Shown here in pieces: positions 1 to 5,816 of a DNA stretch of 7,227 nt. The stretch's first letter is position 1; every line of letters begins with the position of its first letter. The stretch comes from Pseudomonadota bacterium (GTDB lineage: Bacteria; Pseudomonadota; Gammaproteobacteria; Xanthomonadales; Rhodanobacteraceae), in NCBI GenBank assembly GCA_025351555.1, contig JANXVS010000235.1, positions 1 through 7,227 of the forward strand, read 5' to 3'. Below the pieces are notes generated by a model that saw nothing but the letters and a program-made list of their open reading frames with translations, was not told where the DNA came from and did no database searches. The position numbers and the translations under genes are program-made.

Positions 1-1
1 G

Positions 2-847
2 CTGCCACGTGCACGCGCCCTGCTGCACGATGGCGTAACCACGATCGAGATCAAATCCGGCTACGGCCTGGATCTGGGCAGCGAAAGCAAGATGCTGCGC
101 GTGGCGCGGCATATCGGCGTGGAACTCGGCATTATGGTGCGCACGACGTTTCTCGGGGCGCATGCGGTGCCGCCGGAATTCGTAGGGCGCCAATCGGACT
201 ACGTCGATGAAGTCTGCGTGCGCATGCTGCCAGCCATCGCGCAGGCCGGCCTAGCCGATGCCGTCGATGCTTTCTGCGAGAACATCGCGTTCACGCCGTC
301 GGAGACGCGGCGTGTGTTCGAGACGGCGCGTGCGCTGGGACTGCCTGTGAAGCTGCATGCGGATCAGTTGTCCGATCTCGGTGGCGCCGCACTGGCGGCG
401 GAGTTCGGCGCGCTCTCGGTCGATCATCTGGAATACACCGGTGAGGCCGGCGTGCGCGCGATGGCTGCGGCCGGCTGCGTCGCCGTGATGCTGCCTGCGG
501 CATTTTATACTTTGCGCGAAAGTAAACTACCGCCGATCGATCAGTTGCGTGTCCACGGCGTACCGATCGCGGTGGCCAGCGACTTGAATCCGGGGACGTC
601 TCCGCTTTTATCCCTGCGCCATGCCATGAACGTGGGCTGCACCCTGTTCCGCCTGACGCCGGAAGAAGCCTTGCGCGGCGCGACCGTCAATGCTGCGCGG
701 GCGTTGGGCCTTGTCGATCGCGGTACGCTCGATGTGGGTCAGCGAGCTGACTTCGTGGTGTGGGACATTGAGCATCCAGCCGAGCTTTGCTACTGGATCG
801 GCGGCTCACTGGCTCAGCGCGTGTACGTGGCGGGTGCGCTACACTAG
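2..847 (+). CDS. hutI: Imidazolonepropionase, C-terminal part (5' end outside window)
   Basis: This enzyme hydrolyses 4-imidazolone-5-propanoate to N-formimino-L-glutamate, the third step of cytosolic histidine degradation. The reading frame is open from base 2 to a TAG stop, giving 281 visible residues. The family is about 400 residues long, so roughly 120 N-terminal residues, including the HxH metal motif, lie upstream. Visible family motifs, numbered in the fragment, are EIKSGYGL (16-23), LGAHAVPPE (51-59), FCENIAF (91-97), [12 protein letters not shown] (117-128), DHLE (141-144) and ASDLNPGT (192-199). The His of KLHAD and the Asp of SDLNPG are expected metal ligands of this amidohydrolase fold. 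The ATG at 92 is internal, because recognisable HutI sequence precedes it. No other hut gene is in the window, and the downstream gene is on the opposite strand. Identification is near certain; the full-length state cannot be judged. Confidence 0.96.
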   Translation: MPRARALLHDGVTTIEIKSGYGLDLGSESKMLRVARHIGVELGIMVRTTFLGAHAVPPEFVGRQSDYVDEVCVRMLPAIAQAGLADAVDAFCENIAFTPSETRRVFETARALGLPVKLHADQLSDLGGAALAAEFGALSVDHLEYTGEAGVRAMAAAGCVAVMLPAAFYTLRESKLPPIDQLRVHGVPIAVASDLNPGTSPLLSLRHAMNVGCTLFRLTPEEALRGATVNAARALGLVDRGTLDVGQRADFVVWDIEHPAELCYWIGGSLAQRVYVAGALH

Positions 848-858
848 CGCCTGAAATG

Positions 859-883
859 CGAAGCCCCGCGGTGCGGGGCTTCG
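859..883. terminator. GC-rich hairpin between convergent hutI and THX genes
   Basis: An 11-bp perfect stem (859-869 pairing with 873-883) closes on a 3-base loop, 11 bases after the hutI stop. It also lies 27 bases beyond the stop of the convergent THX gene. Position and symmetry suggest a bidirectional terminator. Neither side has a real T-tract, so it is a non-canonical terminator or a 3'-end stabilising hairpin. Confidence 0.6.
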
Positions 884-909
884 GGAAACTGCCTGGACTA
901 CGGTGCGAA

Positions 910-1095
910 TCAGCTGGCTTTCTTCGCCGCCGCCTTCTTTACTGCCGGTGCCGCCTTTTTCGCGGCCGGCTTGTGCGCGGCAGCCTTCTTCACCGCTGCG
1001 CCAGCAGTCTTCGTCGTCACCTTGTGCGGACGCGCGTTGCCGTAGCTACGGATCGCGGTCTTGCCCTTGCGCGTCTTGCGGTCGCCTCTGCCCAT
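910..1095 (-). CDS. Small ribosomal protein THX family, with Lys/Ala-rich tail
   Basis: The product is 61 residues. Residues 1-24 (MGRGDRKTRKGK, then SYGNARPH) match the bacterial THX/S31-type small ribosomal protein. In Thermus this is a very short, very basic peptide set in the head of the 30S subunit, where it stabilises rRNA packing. Residues 25-61 are an extension of KKAAA/KPAAKKAAP-like units, resembling histone H1 or AlgP tails. It probably remains disordered and binds RNA or DNA; that is inference. A GGAG sequence lies about 10 bases before the ATG, one of the better ribosome binding sites in the window. The gene appears to be a single transcription unit, convergent with hutI. The tail makes it longer than the Thermus peptide. 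An alternative reading is a nucleoid-associated basic peptide, but the N-terminal motif argues for THX. Confidence 0.82.
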   Translation of the reverse strand: MGRGDRKTRKGKTAIRSYGNARPHKVTTKTAGAAVKKAAAHKPAAKKAAPAVKKAAAKKAS

Positions 1096-1122
1096 CTGAA
1101 TCTATCTCCGGAAAGTGAATTG

Positions 1123-1138
1123 AAAAGTCTGCACTTTT
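1123..1138. repeat. AAAAGT/ACTTTT inverted repeat upstream of THX gene
   Basis: Six-base arms (1123-1128 and 1133-1138) flank a CTGC loop, 28 bases upstream of the THX start codon. It may be a small leader hairpin or a protein-binding site. No convincing -35/-10 pair could be assigned around it. Confidence 0.3.
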
Positions 1139-1149
1139 GACGCGCAGTA

Positions 1150-1170
1150 TCTTGATCAGCAAGATCAAGA
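1150..1170. repeat. TCTTGATC inverted repeat between THX and CDF genes
   Basis: Eight-base arms (1150-1157 and 1163-1170) flank a 5-base loop. The repeat lies 49 bases after the stop of the CDF gene and 55 bases upstream of the THX start, both on the minus strand. It could end CDF transcription or act as an operator for the THX gene. There is no T-tract on either strand, so terminator function is uncertain. Confidence 0.4.
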
Positions 1171-1218
1171 ACGGGCGCGTAGCTTACCAGCGTGGCGCGC
1201 GAACGCAACCGTGCAGCC

Positions 1219-2130
1219 TCAATGCCGGTGCGGGTCACCGTGGCAATCCTCCGCCGCGCAACCGGGGTCTTCCAGTTGCACAGTGGCGTGCTCAATGTGG
1301 AAATGTTCACGCAATACGCGCTGGATCGAGGCGAGCGCGGCATTCGAGTCGCCGCCAGCGGCCGGCCGCGCGTGCAGAGTAGCGATGCGCTTGCCCCCGG
1401 CAAGTTGCCAGACGTGCACATGATGCACGTCGGCGACGCCGGCTTCGCGCCGCACGGTTTCGGCCAGCGTGGCCGATTCCACACCCTCGGGCGTGCCTTC
1501 GAGCAGGATATGCGCCGAGCGGCGCAGCAGTTTCCAGGCGCTGCCAAGAATCAGCAGCGACACCAGGATCGAGGTGGCCGGGTCTGCCCACAGCCAGCCG
1601 AAACGGCCGATGGCAAGCGCCGCAATCACCGCGCCGAGCGAGCCGAGCAGATCGCCAATCACGTGCAAACGTGCGCCCGTGGCATTCAGATCATCGTGGT
1701 CGTGCCCACCGAGCACGCCGAGCACCAGCGCATTGATGAGCAATCCGGCGGCGGCGATCGCGAGCATGATCCCGGACAGGATGGGTGTCGGCGATTGCAA
1801 GCGCGCGATCGCCTCTGCGGCAATCCACACGACCAGGGCGAATTGCGCCAGCGCATTGGTGTAGCCGACCAGCACTTCGAGCCTGGCATAGCCGAAACTG
1901 CGCCGCGCGTCGGCCGGGCGCCGCGCGAAATGCGCGCCGGCCCAGGCCAGCAAAAGTGCAAAAGTATCCACGAGCATATGCCCGGCGTCGGCAAGCAGGG
2001 CAAGCGAGCCTGACAGCCAGCCACCCGCGGCTTCGGCGAGCATCGCTATCATGGTCAATACGAATGCCAGCAGCAGGCGACGTTCGCCGGCAGGCTCATG
2101 GGGATGCGAAGGAACAGGTAACGCCGACAT
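1219..2130 (-). CDS. Cation diffusion facilitator, ZitB/CzcD-type metal exporter
   Basis: The product is 303 residues, the usual size for a CDF antiporter that moves Zn2+ (or Co2+, Cd2+) from the cytoplasm to the periplasm in exchange for protons. Six membrane helices are suggested at about 19-39, 41-63, 87-107, 119-140, 156-176 and 184-200. The metal site is visible as two HxxxD motifs: H51/D55 within LLADAGHMLVD (helix 2) and H156/D160 within LHVIGD (helix 5). This HxxxD/HxxxD arrangement is typical of zinc CDFs. A short HDHDD loop (143-147) and a cytoplasmic domain with VHHVHVWQL (235-243) follow. The C-terminus is Cys/His-rich (C291, C296, H297, H301, H303). The ATG at 2130 was chosen because upstream sequence lacks homology and would run into merC; no good ribosome binding site precedes it. 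It lies 53 bases behind the merC-like gene and is probably co-transcribed with it. Confidence 0.93.
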   Translation of the reverse strand: MSALPVPSHPHEPAGERRLLLAFVLTMIAMLAEAAGGWLSGSLALLADAGHMLVDTFALLLAWAGAHFARRPADARRSFGYARLEVLVGYTNALAQFALVVWIAAEAIARLQSPTPILSGIMLAIAAAGLLINALVLGVLGGHDHDDLNATGARLHVIGDLLGSLGAVIAALAIGRFGWLWADPATSILVSLLILGSAWKLLRRSAHILLEGTPEGVESATLAETVRREAGVADVHHVHVWQLAGGKRIATLHARPAAGGDSNAALASIQRVLREHFHIEHATVQLEDPGCAAEDCHGDPHRH

Positions 2131-2131
2131 G

Positions 2132-2164
2132 CATCGTAGGGCGAAACAAAGGAGAACGCCGATG
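2132..2164 (-). promoter_or_regulatory. Imperfect hairpin in leader of CDF gene
   Basis: On the minus strand, CATC-GGCG (2164-2157) can pair with CGCC (2143-2140) and then GATG (2135-2132), leaving four unpaired bases on one side and a 13-base loop. The structure ends one base from the CDF start codon, so it could modulate CDF translation or be a protein-binding inverted repeat. Function is speculative. Confidence 0.25.
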
Positions 2165-2183
2165 TTAGTCGGCGCGCGCGACG

Positions 2184-2651
2184 TTACACAATCGCGTGAT
2201 CGTGACGATGCTCGCAGCAAACGCCTTGCGCATGGCCGTGCACCAGGCGCAGATTGGTCAGGTGGGCGAGCGCGATGCAACTGCCGCCGAGTGCCACCAG
2301 CAGCGCATGCCAACCGAGGCCCGTGTGCGCGTCGAACACGAATCCCCCGGCCCACAACAAGGCCAGTCCCGGCAGCAGGAACGCAAACGCGCGGCGCGTG
2401 CGATGCCGGCGGTATCCGTAAACCAGCGCCGCCAGAGCCAGCAGGCTGGCGCAGATGATGAAGCCACGTTCAAAGCCGTGATCAGCGAGAAAACCCAGTC
2501 CCAAGGCCGGCAACAAGGCCAGCACAAAGGGCAACGCCGCGCAGTGCAGCGCGCACAGGAAGGAAGCAGCCGCACCGACGCGATCGGCGACATGCGCAAA
2601 CGCGCCGGACAGCGCGCGTCTTGGAGTTTGCTGGGCTAGTTCAAATTGCAT
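2184..2651 (-). CDS. MerC-family inner-membrane protein (probable metal transport)
   Basis: The product is 155 residues with four predicted membrane helices, at about 26-52, 62-80, 88-106 and 114-133. The DRVGAAASFLCALHCAALP segment (23-41) is the MerC hallmark, with a Cys pair in helix 1 (C33 and C37) that in MerC carries Hg2+ across the inner membrane. The tail ends CCEHRHDH (145-152), a metal-binding cluster of two Cys and three His. No merR, merA, merT or merP is present. The gene instead starts 7 bases from a Zur-like palindrome, so zinc rather than mercury may be its physiological metal (inference). The ATG at 2651 was chosen because the 54 codons before it overlap the operator and show no MerC similarity. 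No Shine-Dalgarno is visible; a TATAAC six bases upstream suggests a leaderless message. The CDF gene follows 53 bases downstream. Confidence 0.82.
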   Translation of the reverse strand: MQFELAQQTPRRALSGAFAHVADRVGAAASFLCALHCAALPFVLALLPALGLGFLADHGFERGFIICASLLALAALVYGYRRHRTRRAFAFLLPGLALLWAGGFVFDAHTGLGWHALLVALGGSCIALAHLTNLRLVHGHAQGVCCEHRHDHAIV

Positions 2652-2657
2652 GGATAA

Positions 2658-2670
2658 GTTATAACATAAC
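2658..2670. promoter_or_regulatory. Zur-like operator in the divergent merC / ABC promoter region
   Basis: GTTATAACATAAC is a perfect palindrome around its centre (GTTAT, 3 bases, ATAAC). It strongly resembles the core of the proteobacterial Zur box (GTTATA...TATAAC). It is AT-rich in an otherwise GC-rich window and lies between divergent genes of metal handling. A zur gene is encoded 3.1 kb away. It covers the likely merC -10 sequence, which would fit repression by zinc-loaded Zur. It lies 66 bases upstream of the ATPase start, so it could control both directions. Confidence 0.72.
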
Positions 2671-2686
2671 AAAACGCATTTTGCAG
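2658..2686 (-). promoter_or_regulatory. Candidate merC promoter
   Basis: On the minus strand, a TATAAC -10 (2663-2658) lies 17 bases after a weak CTGCAA -35 (2686-2681). The -10 ends six bases before the merC ATG, so transcription would begin at or near the start codon. The -35 matches the consensus at only three of six bases. The -10 falls inside the Zur-like palindrome. Confidence 0.35.
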
Positions 2687-2699
2687 CTATTCTGCGTTT
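2672..2699. repeat. AAACGCA/TGCGTTT inverted repeat next to the Zur-like box
   Basis: Perfect 7-base arms (2672-2678 and 2693-2699) are separated by 14 bases, starting two bases after the palindrome at 2658-2670. It could be a second operator or a leader hairpin of the ABC operon. The arms do not match the Zur motif. Confidence 0.35.
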
Positions 2700-2736
2700 A
2701 CGCTGGGCAAATGAGGGATTGCCGATTACCACGCCA

Positions 2737-3462
2737 ATGACTTCTGCACCTGTGACTTCTGCGGCCATCGCACCTGCAATCCGTTTGCACGATCTGCAAT
2801 TCGCCTGGAACAAAGGGTCGCCGCTGCTTGATATCGCGGATTTTCAGGTACGACGCAGCGAACGCCTGTTCCTGCGAGGCCCCAGCGGCAGCGGCAAGAG
2901 CACCCTGCTCGGCCTGCTTGGCGGCGTGCTGGTGCCGCAACAGGGCCAGGTCGAGATCCTCGGCACCGATCTGGCTGCGCTCGGCGGCACCGCGCGCGAC
3001 CGCTTTCGCGCCGATCATATCGGCATCATTTTCCAGCAATTTAATTTGCTGCCATTTTTGAATGTGATCGAAAACGTCACTTTGGCCTGCCGCTTCTCGC
3101 CCAGACGCACGCAGCAAGTAGGCGATCCCGCCGCCGAAGCCGCGCGCCTGCTGCGATCGCTTGACGTCGATCCACAGCAATTGCGCCAGCGATCCGTACG
3201 CGATCTGAGTGTCGGCCAACAGCAGCGTGTCGCCGCGGCGCGTGCGCTGGTCGGCGCGCCGGAAATCCTGATCGCCGACGAACCGACCTCGGCGCTGGAT
3301 ACCGACACGCGCGCCGCGTTCCTCAAGCTGCTATTCAGCGAATGCGAACGCGCCGGCACGACCCTGCTGTTCGTCAGCCACGATACGAGCCTGGCACCAC
3401 TGTTCACGCGAACGCTGGCGCTGGCCGATATCAATCGCGTGTCGGTGGCGGTGCCTGCATGA
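2737..3462 (+). CDS. ABC transporter ATPase, LolD/MacB type, zinc-linked
   Basis: This 241-residue cytosolic ATPase would power the permease encoded next to it. All motifs are present: Walker A GPSGSGKST (48-56), Q-loop FQQFN (99-103), signature LSVGQQQRV (157-165), Walker B ILIADE (177-182), D-loop SALD (185-188) and the switch His in SHD (H215). The sequence IGIIFQQFNLLPFLNVIENV is typical of the LolD/MacB/FtsE group, which does mechanical work on envelope substrates instead of pumping small solutes. ATG 2737 is preferred. A TTG at 2719 in frame would add six residues, but the nearby GAGGG lies almost on top of it. From ATG 2737 the same GAGGG is about 19 bases away, so the start remains uncertain. 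The 3' end overlaps the permease start by four bases (ATGA), indicating translational coupling. Transcription probably starts in the region of the Zur-like operator. Confidence 0.92.
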   Translation: MTSAPVTSAAIAPAIRLHDLQFAWNKGSPLLDIADFQVRRSERLFLRGPSGSGKSTLLGLLGGVLVPQQGQVEILGTDLAALGGTARDRFRADHIGIIFQQFNLLPFLNVIENVTLACRFSPRRTQQVGDPAAEAARLLRSLDVDPQQLRQRSVRDLSVGQQQRVAAARALVGAPEILIADEPTSALDTDTRAAFLKLLFSECERAGTTLLFVSHDTSLAPLFTRTLALADINRVSVAVPA

Positions 3463-4715
3463 CGCTTCTGCCGCTCGCGCTGAAAAGCCTCGCCAACCGC
3501 CGTTTCACCGTCGCACTGACGCTGGCGACGATCGCGATCAGTGTGGCCCTGCTGCTCGGCGTGCAGCGCGTGCATGACGAGGCGCGGCGCAGTTTCGCCA
3601 GCACGATCTCGGGTACCGATCTCATCGTCGGCGCGCGTTCCGGGCCGATCAATTTGCTGCTTTATTCCATTTTTCACATTGGCGACGCGACCAATAATGT
3701 CGCATGGCGCAGTTACCTGGAAATCTCCGCGCTGCCGGCCGTCGACTGGGCCGTACCGATTTCGCTCGGCGATTCGCATCGCGGCTTTCGCGTCGTCGGC
3801 ACCACGGGCGAAATGTTCACGCACTACCGATACGGCGCCAAACATGCCCTGGAATTTTCCGCTGGTGCAGCGTTCGATGATCTATATGACGCTGTCGTCG
3901 GCGCCGAGGTCGCCGACAAGCTCGGCTACGCCGTCGTCCAGTCCATCGTGCTGTCGCACGGCACCGGCGCACTAGCCGACGAACACGCCGATAAACCCTT
4001 CCGCATCGTCGGCATCCTCCAGCCCAGTGGCACACCGGTAGACACGAGCGTGTTCGTCAGTCTCGCGGCGATCCAAGCGATCCACGCCGACTGGCAATCC
4101 GGCACGCACATCCCCGGACAGGAAATTTCCGCCGATGCTGCACGCAAACTCGATCTCACGCCGACGACGATCACAGCCTTCCTGCTCGGTTTGAAATCGC
4201 GGCCCGCGGTATTCGGCCTGCAACGCCAGATCGACGACTATCACGCCGAACCGCTGCTGGCGATCCTGCCGGGCATCGCCCTGCAGCAGCTGTGGGGACT
4301 CGTCGGTGTCGCCGAGAATGCGCTGCTGATCGTCAGCGCCCTGGTCGTTGTGGCCGGCCTGCTTGGCATGTTGACGGCGATGATCACGACACTCAATGAA
4401 CGCCGCCGCGAGATGGCGATCCTGCGTGCGCTGGGCGCGCACCCGCGCGTAATGTTCGGCCTGCTTGTGTTTGAAGCCGCCGTGCTGACTGTCTGCGGTA
4501 TCGTCCTGGGTCTGGCGCTGCTGTATGCCGGCCTCGCACTCGGTGCCGGTTACGCGCAGGCACATTACGGCCTGCACGTGGGCCTGGATTTCCCCGGCAC
4601 GCGCGAGTTGATCCTGCTCGGCGCAGTCTGCGGCGGTGGCATACTTGCCGGATGCCTGCCGGCGTGGCTGGCGTATCGTCACGCGCTAGCCGATGGCCTG
4701 TCCCTGCGACTGTAG
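3459..4715 (+). CDS. FtsX/MacB-type ABC transporter permease
   Basis: The product is 418 residues. Topology is that of a type VII ABC permease: helix 1 at about 17-35, a large periplasmic MacB-like domain (36-280), then three helices at about 284-310, 336-362 and 383-405. FtsX-family landmarks include NRRFTVALTLATIAISVALLL near the start and NERRREMAILRALGAHPRVMF (313-333), the coupling segment that contacts the ATPase. The periplasmic segment includes GTDLIVGARSGPINLLLYS (52-70), typical of the variant paired with DUF3299 proteins. It presumably forms a dimer with two copies of the preceding ATPase and acts on a lipoprotein or envelope substrate; the substrate is unknown. The ATG overlaps the ATPase stop. 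The TAG stop is made from the TA target dinucleotide plus the first G of the inserted repeat, but the uninterrupted site would read the same stop, so the C-terminus is unaltered. Confidence 0.92.
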   Translation: MTLLPLALKSLANRRFTVALTLATIAISVALLLGVQRVHDEARRSFASTISGTDLIVGARSGPINLLLYSIFHIGDATNNVAWRSYLEISALPAVDWAVPISLGDSHRGFRVVGTTGEMFTHYRYGAKHALEFSAGAAFDDLYDAVVGAEVADKLGYAVVQSIVLSHGTGALADEHADKPFRIVGILQPSGTPVDTSVFVSLAAIQAIHADWQSGTHIPGQEISADAARKLDLTPTTITAFLLGLKSRPAVFGLQRQIDDYHAEPLLAILPGIALQQLWGLVGVAENALLIVSALVVVAGLLGMLTAMITTLNERRREMAILRALGAHPRVMFGLLVFEAAVLTVCGIVLGLALLYAGLALGAGYAQAHYGLHVGLDFPGTRELILLGAVCGGGILAGCLPAWLAYRHALADGLSLRL

Positions 4716-4880
4716 AAGCGGTCTCAAAAACTACTGCACTCGTCAGCTTGCGTGCTGGCGGTGCTCCCTCAAATCACTGCCGCGGTTTTCGACCTCATGT
4801 ACTTCTATGTACACTCCGGTTCCTGCGCTCCGGCAGCACGCAACCTGCCTTCGCTCGCTACGTTTTTGAGACCACTTCTA
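4713..4880. mobile_element. MITE-like palindromic element, 164 bp between TA dinucleotides
   Basis: Terminal inverted repeats of 17 bases, GAAGCGGTCTCAAAAAC (4715-4731) and its complement (4862-4878), match at 16 of 17 positions. Both ends are bordered by TA (4713-4714 and 4879-4880), as expected of a TA target duplication by an IS630/Tc1-mariner-type transposase. The inside is also largely self-complementary. TTGCGTGCTG (4748-4757) pairs perfectly with 4834-4843, followed by a partly paired segment, and TGTAC/GTACA (4798-4802, 4809-4813) forms the apex. It has no credible gene, so it would be mobilised in trans. It interrupts the permease/DUF3299 operon. Family assignment and copy number cannot be determined here; a large REP-like palindrome is an alternative. 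Confidence 0.75.
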
Positions 4881-4885
4881 GCGAA

Positions 4886-5431
4886 ATGATGACATTTCCA
4901 CTTTTACATTTTTCGCGCATCTGCGCACTTCTGCTGCTTGTTGTGGCATGCGCCGGTTGCGGACAAGGCGACAGTGATACGGCAACGCATCTGAAAATCA
5001 GCGCTGACGGCTACCGCGATCTGGACTGGCTCGAAATGGTGCCAAAGGACGAAATCGACATACTCAAACACCCATCGCCCGTCGACCACACCGGCTCGAT
5101 GCGCGCGCAGCAGACCGGCACGTATAACACCGTCGCGACACTCGATGGACTCAAAGTACGCATTCCCGGCTACATCGTGCCACTTGAAGCCGATGACAAA
5201 GGCAACCTGACCGAGTTCTTCCTCGTGCCCTATTACGGCGCCTGTATCCACGTGCCGCCGCCGCCGCCGAACCAGATCATCTACGTGAAGCTCGACAAGC
5301 CTGTCGCGGCGCCCGAGATCATGGATCCCTACGGCGTCAAGGGCGTTCTGCGCGTGCGCAAGACCGCGAACGACGTCGCCGGCTCCGCGTATACATTGGA
5401 ACAAGCCAGCATCGCGCCCTGGGAAGGTTGA
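4886..5431 (+). CDS. DUF3299 lipoprotein associated with ABC transporter
   Basis: The product is 181 residues. Residues 1-21 form a lipoprotein signal (FPLLHFSRICALLLLVVA) with a VVAC lipobox, so C22 is the likely lipidated residue; C25 is a less likely alternative. The mature part contains the DUF3299 core: VRIPGYIVPLE (91-101), FFLVPYYGACIHVPPPPPNQ (111-130) and IIYVKL (131-136). The conserved Cys-x-His (C120, H122) followed by a proline run looks like a metal or redox site, but no activity is established for the family. The start is ATG 4886 (ATG 4889 also possible). The frame is open upstream through the inserted repeat back to 4652, but that sequence belongs to the repeat and the permease, so a 259-residue call would be wrong. 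It is the third gene of the transporter operon and probably works with it in the envelope. Confidence 0.88.
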   Translation: MMTFPLLHFSRICALLLLVVACAGCGQGDSDTATHLKISADGYRDLDWLEMVPKDEIDILKHPSPVDHTGSMRAQQTGTYNTVATLDGLKVRIPGYIVPLEADDKGNLTEFFLVPYYGACIHVPPPPPNQIIYVKLDKPVAAPEIMDPYGVKGVLRVRKTANDVAGSAYTLEQASIAPWEG

Positions 5432-5549
5432 TTGCAAAAGGACCGTGGTCGGGCATATATCAGGTGTGTGGTCCACCTCAAGCCACTTTGCGAATGCCCG
5501 CAAACGTCGTACGATTGCGCCTCGAAGCAGGTCGTACAGGGACGGCACA

Positions 5550-5801
5550 ATGGATAAGAAAGAACAGAAAGAACGGCGCAACGCGAGCCGTATTGCGACC
5601 GCGTTGAAACGCGAATTGAACGAATCGCAGCTGACAACACTGTATGGCCTGGAACGCTACGGTTGGGAACTGAAGTTCGTCCGTCGACCGATGTTTCAGC
5701 AATCGATTGCGATCGTGTTCGATGCCGACCGCAAGACGTTCGCGGTGCTGGAAGCCGACGGAACGCTTAACGAGAATCCGGGGTTTGATATTCGCAAGTG
5801 A
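5550..5801 (+). CDS. Small protein of unknown function (83 aa)
   Basis: I do not recognise a named family. The product is charged. It starts with MDKKEQKERRNASRIATALKR, likely a basic helix, and continues as a compact soluble domain: LYGLERYGWELKFVRRP (31-47), IAIVFDADRKTFAVLEADG (53-71) and NPGFDIR (76-82). The WELKFVRRP...IVFD...AVLE pattern suggests a small beta-sheet fold. It resembles conserved hypothetical proteins I recall from gammaproteobacteria. No signal peptide or membrane segment is seen. ATG 5550 is preferred because AGGGAC lies about seven bases before it. An earlier in-frame GTG at 5445 would add 35 residues with no matching character. It is 118 bases after the DUF3299 gene, so probably separately transcribed, and converges with zur 15 bases away. 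Confidence 0.78.
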   Translation: MDKKEQKERRNASRIATALKRELNESQLTTLYGLERYGWELKFVRRPMFQQSIAIVFDADRKTFAVLEADGTLNENPGFDIRK

Positions 5802-5816
5802 TGCGCATTGCAAAAG

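Noticed and set aside
1219..2355. A 378-residue version of the CDF protein starting at 2355
   Set aside because: The first 75 residues are Arg/Pro-rich shadow sequence antisense-free but overlapping the merC gene in another frame. Family similarity starts at the Met at 2130, which gives the normal CDF length.
2196..2639. Plus-strand 147-codon frame opposite the merC-like gene
   Set aside because: It is an antisense shadow of a well-supported membrane protein gene, with no recognisable domain and Gln/Arg-rich composition typical of reversed hydrophobic coding sequence.
2719..3462. TTG start at 2719 for the ABC ATPase
   Set aside because: The GAGGG is only one base from the TTG, too close to act. 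An ATG follows six codons later. It cannot be fully excluded.
3972..4682. Minus-strand 236-codon frame opposite the permease
   Set aside because: It is an antisense shadow of a clear FtsX-type permease, with Gln/Arg-rich low-information sequence.
4713..4880. Factor-independent terminator for the permease gene
   Set aside because: The long, TA-flanked, near-perfect terminal repeats and nested palindromes fit a MITE-like element much better, and no T-tract follows the outer stem. It could still impede transcription as a side effect.
4652..5431. A 259-residue version of the DUF3299 protein starting at 4652
   Set aside because: It would overlap the permease end and translate the inserted palindromic repeat. 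The lipoprotein signal begins at 4886.
5432..5549. Short repeats (GTCGTAC twice, GTGGTCCAC near-palindrome) after the DUF3299 gene
   Set aside because: They are too short and too weakly structured to call a terminator, operator or attachment site in GC-rich DNA.
5445..5801. GTG start at 5445 for the small orphan protein
   Set aside because: The extra 35 residues look like non-coding sequence, and a Shine-Dalgarno-like AGGGAC sits correctly for ATG 5550.
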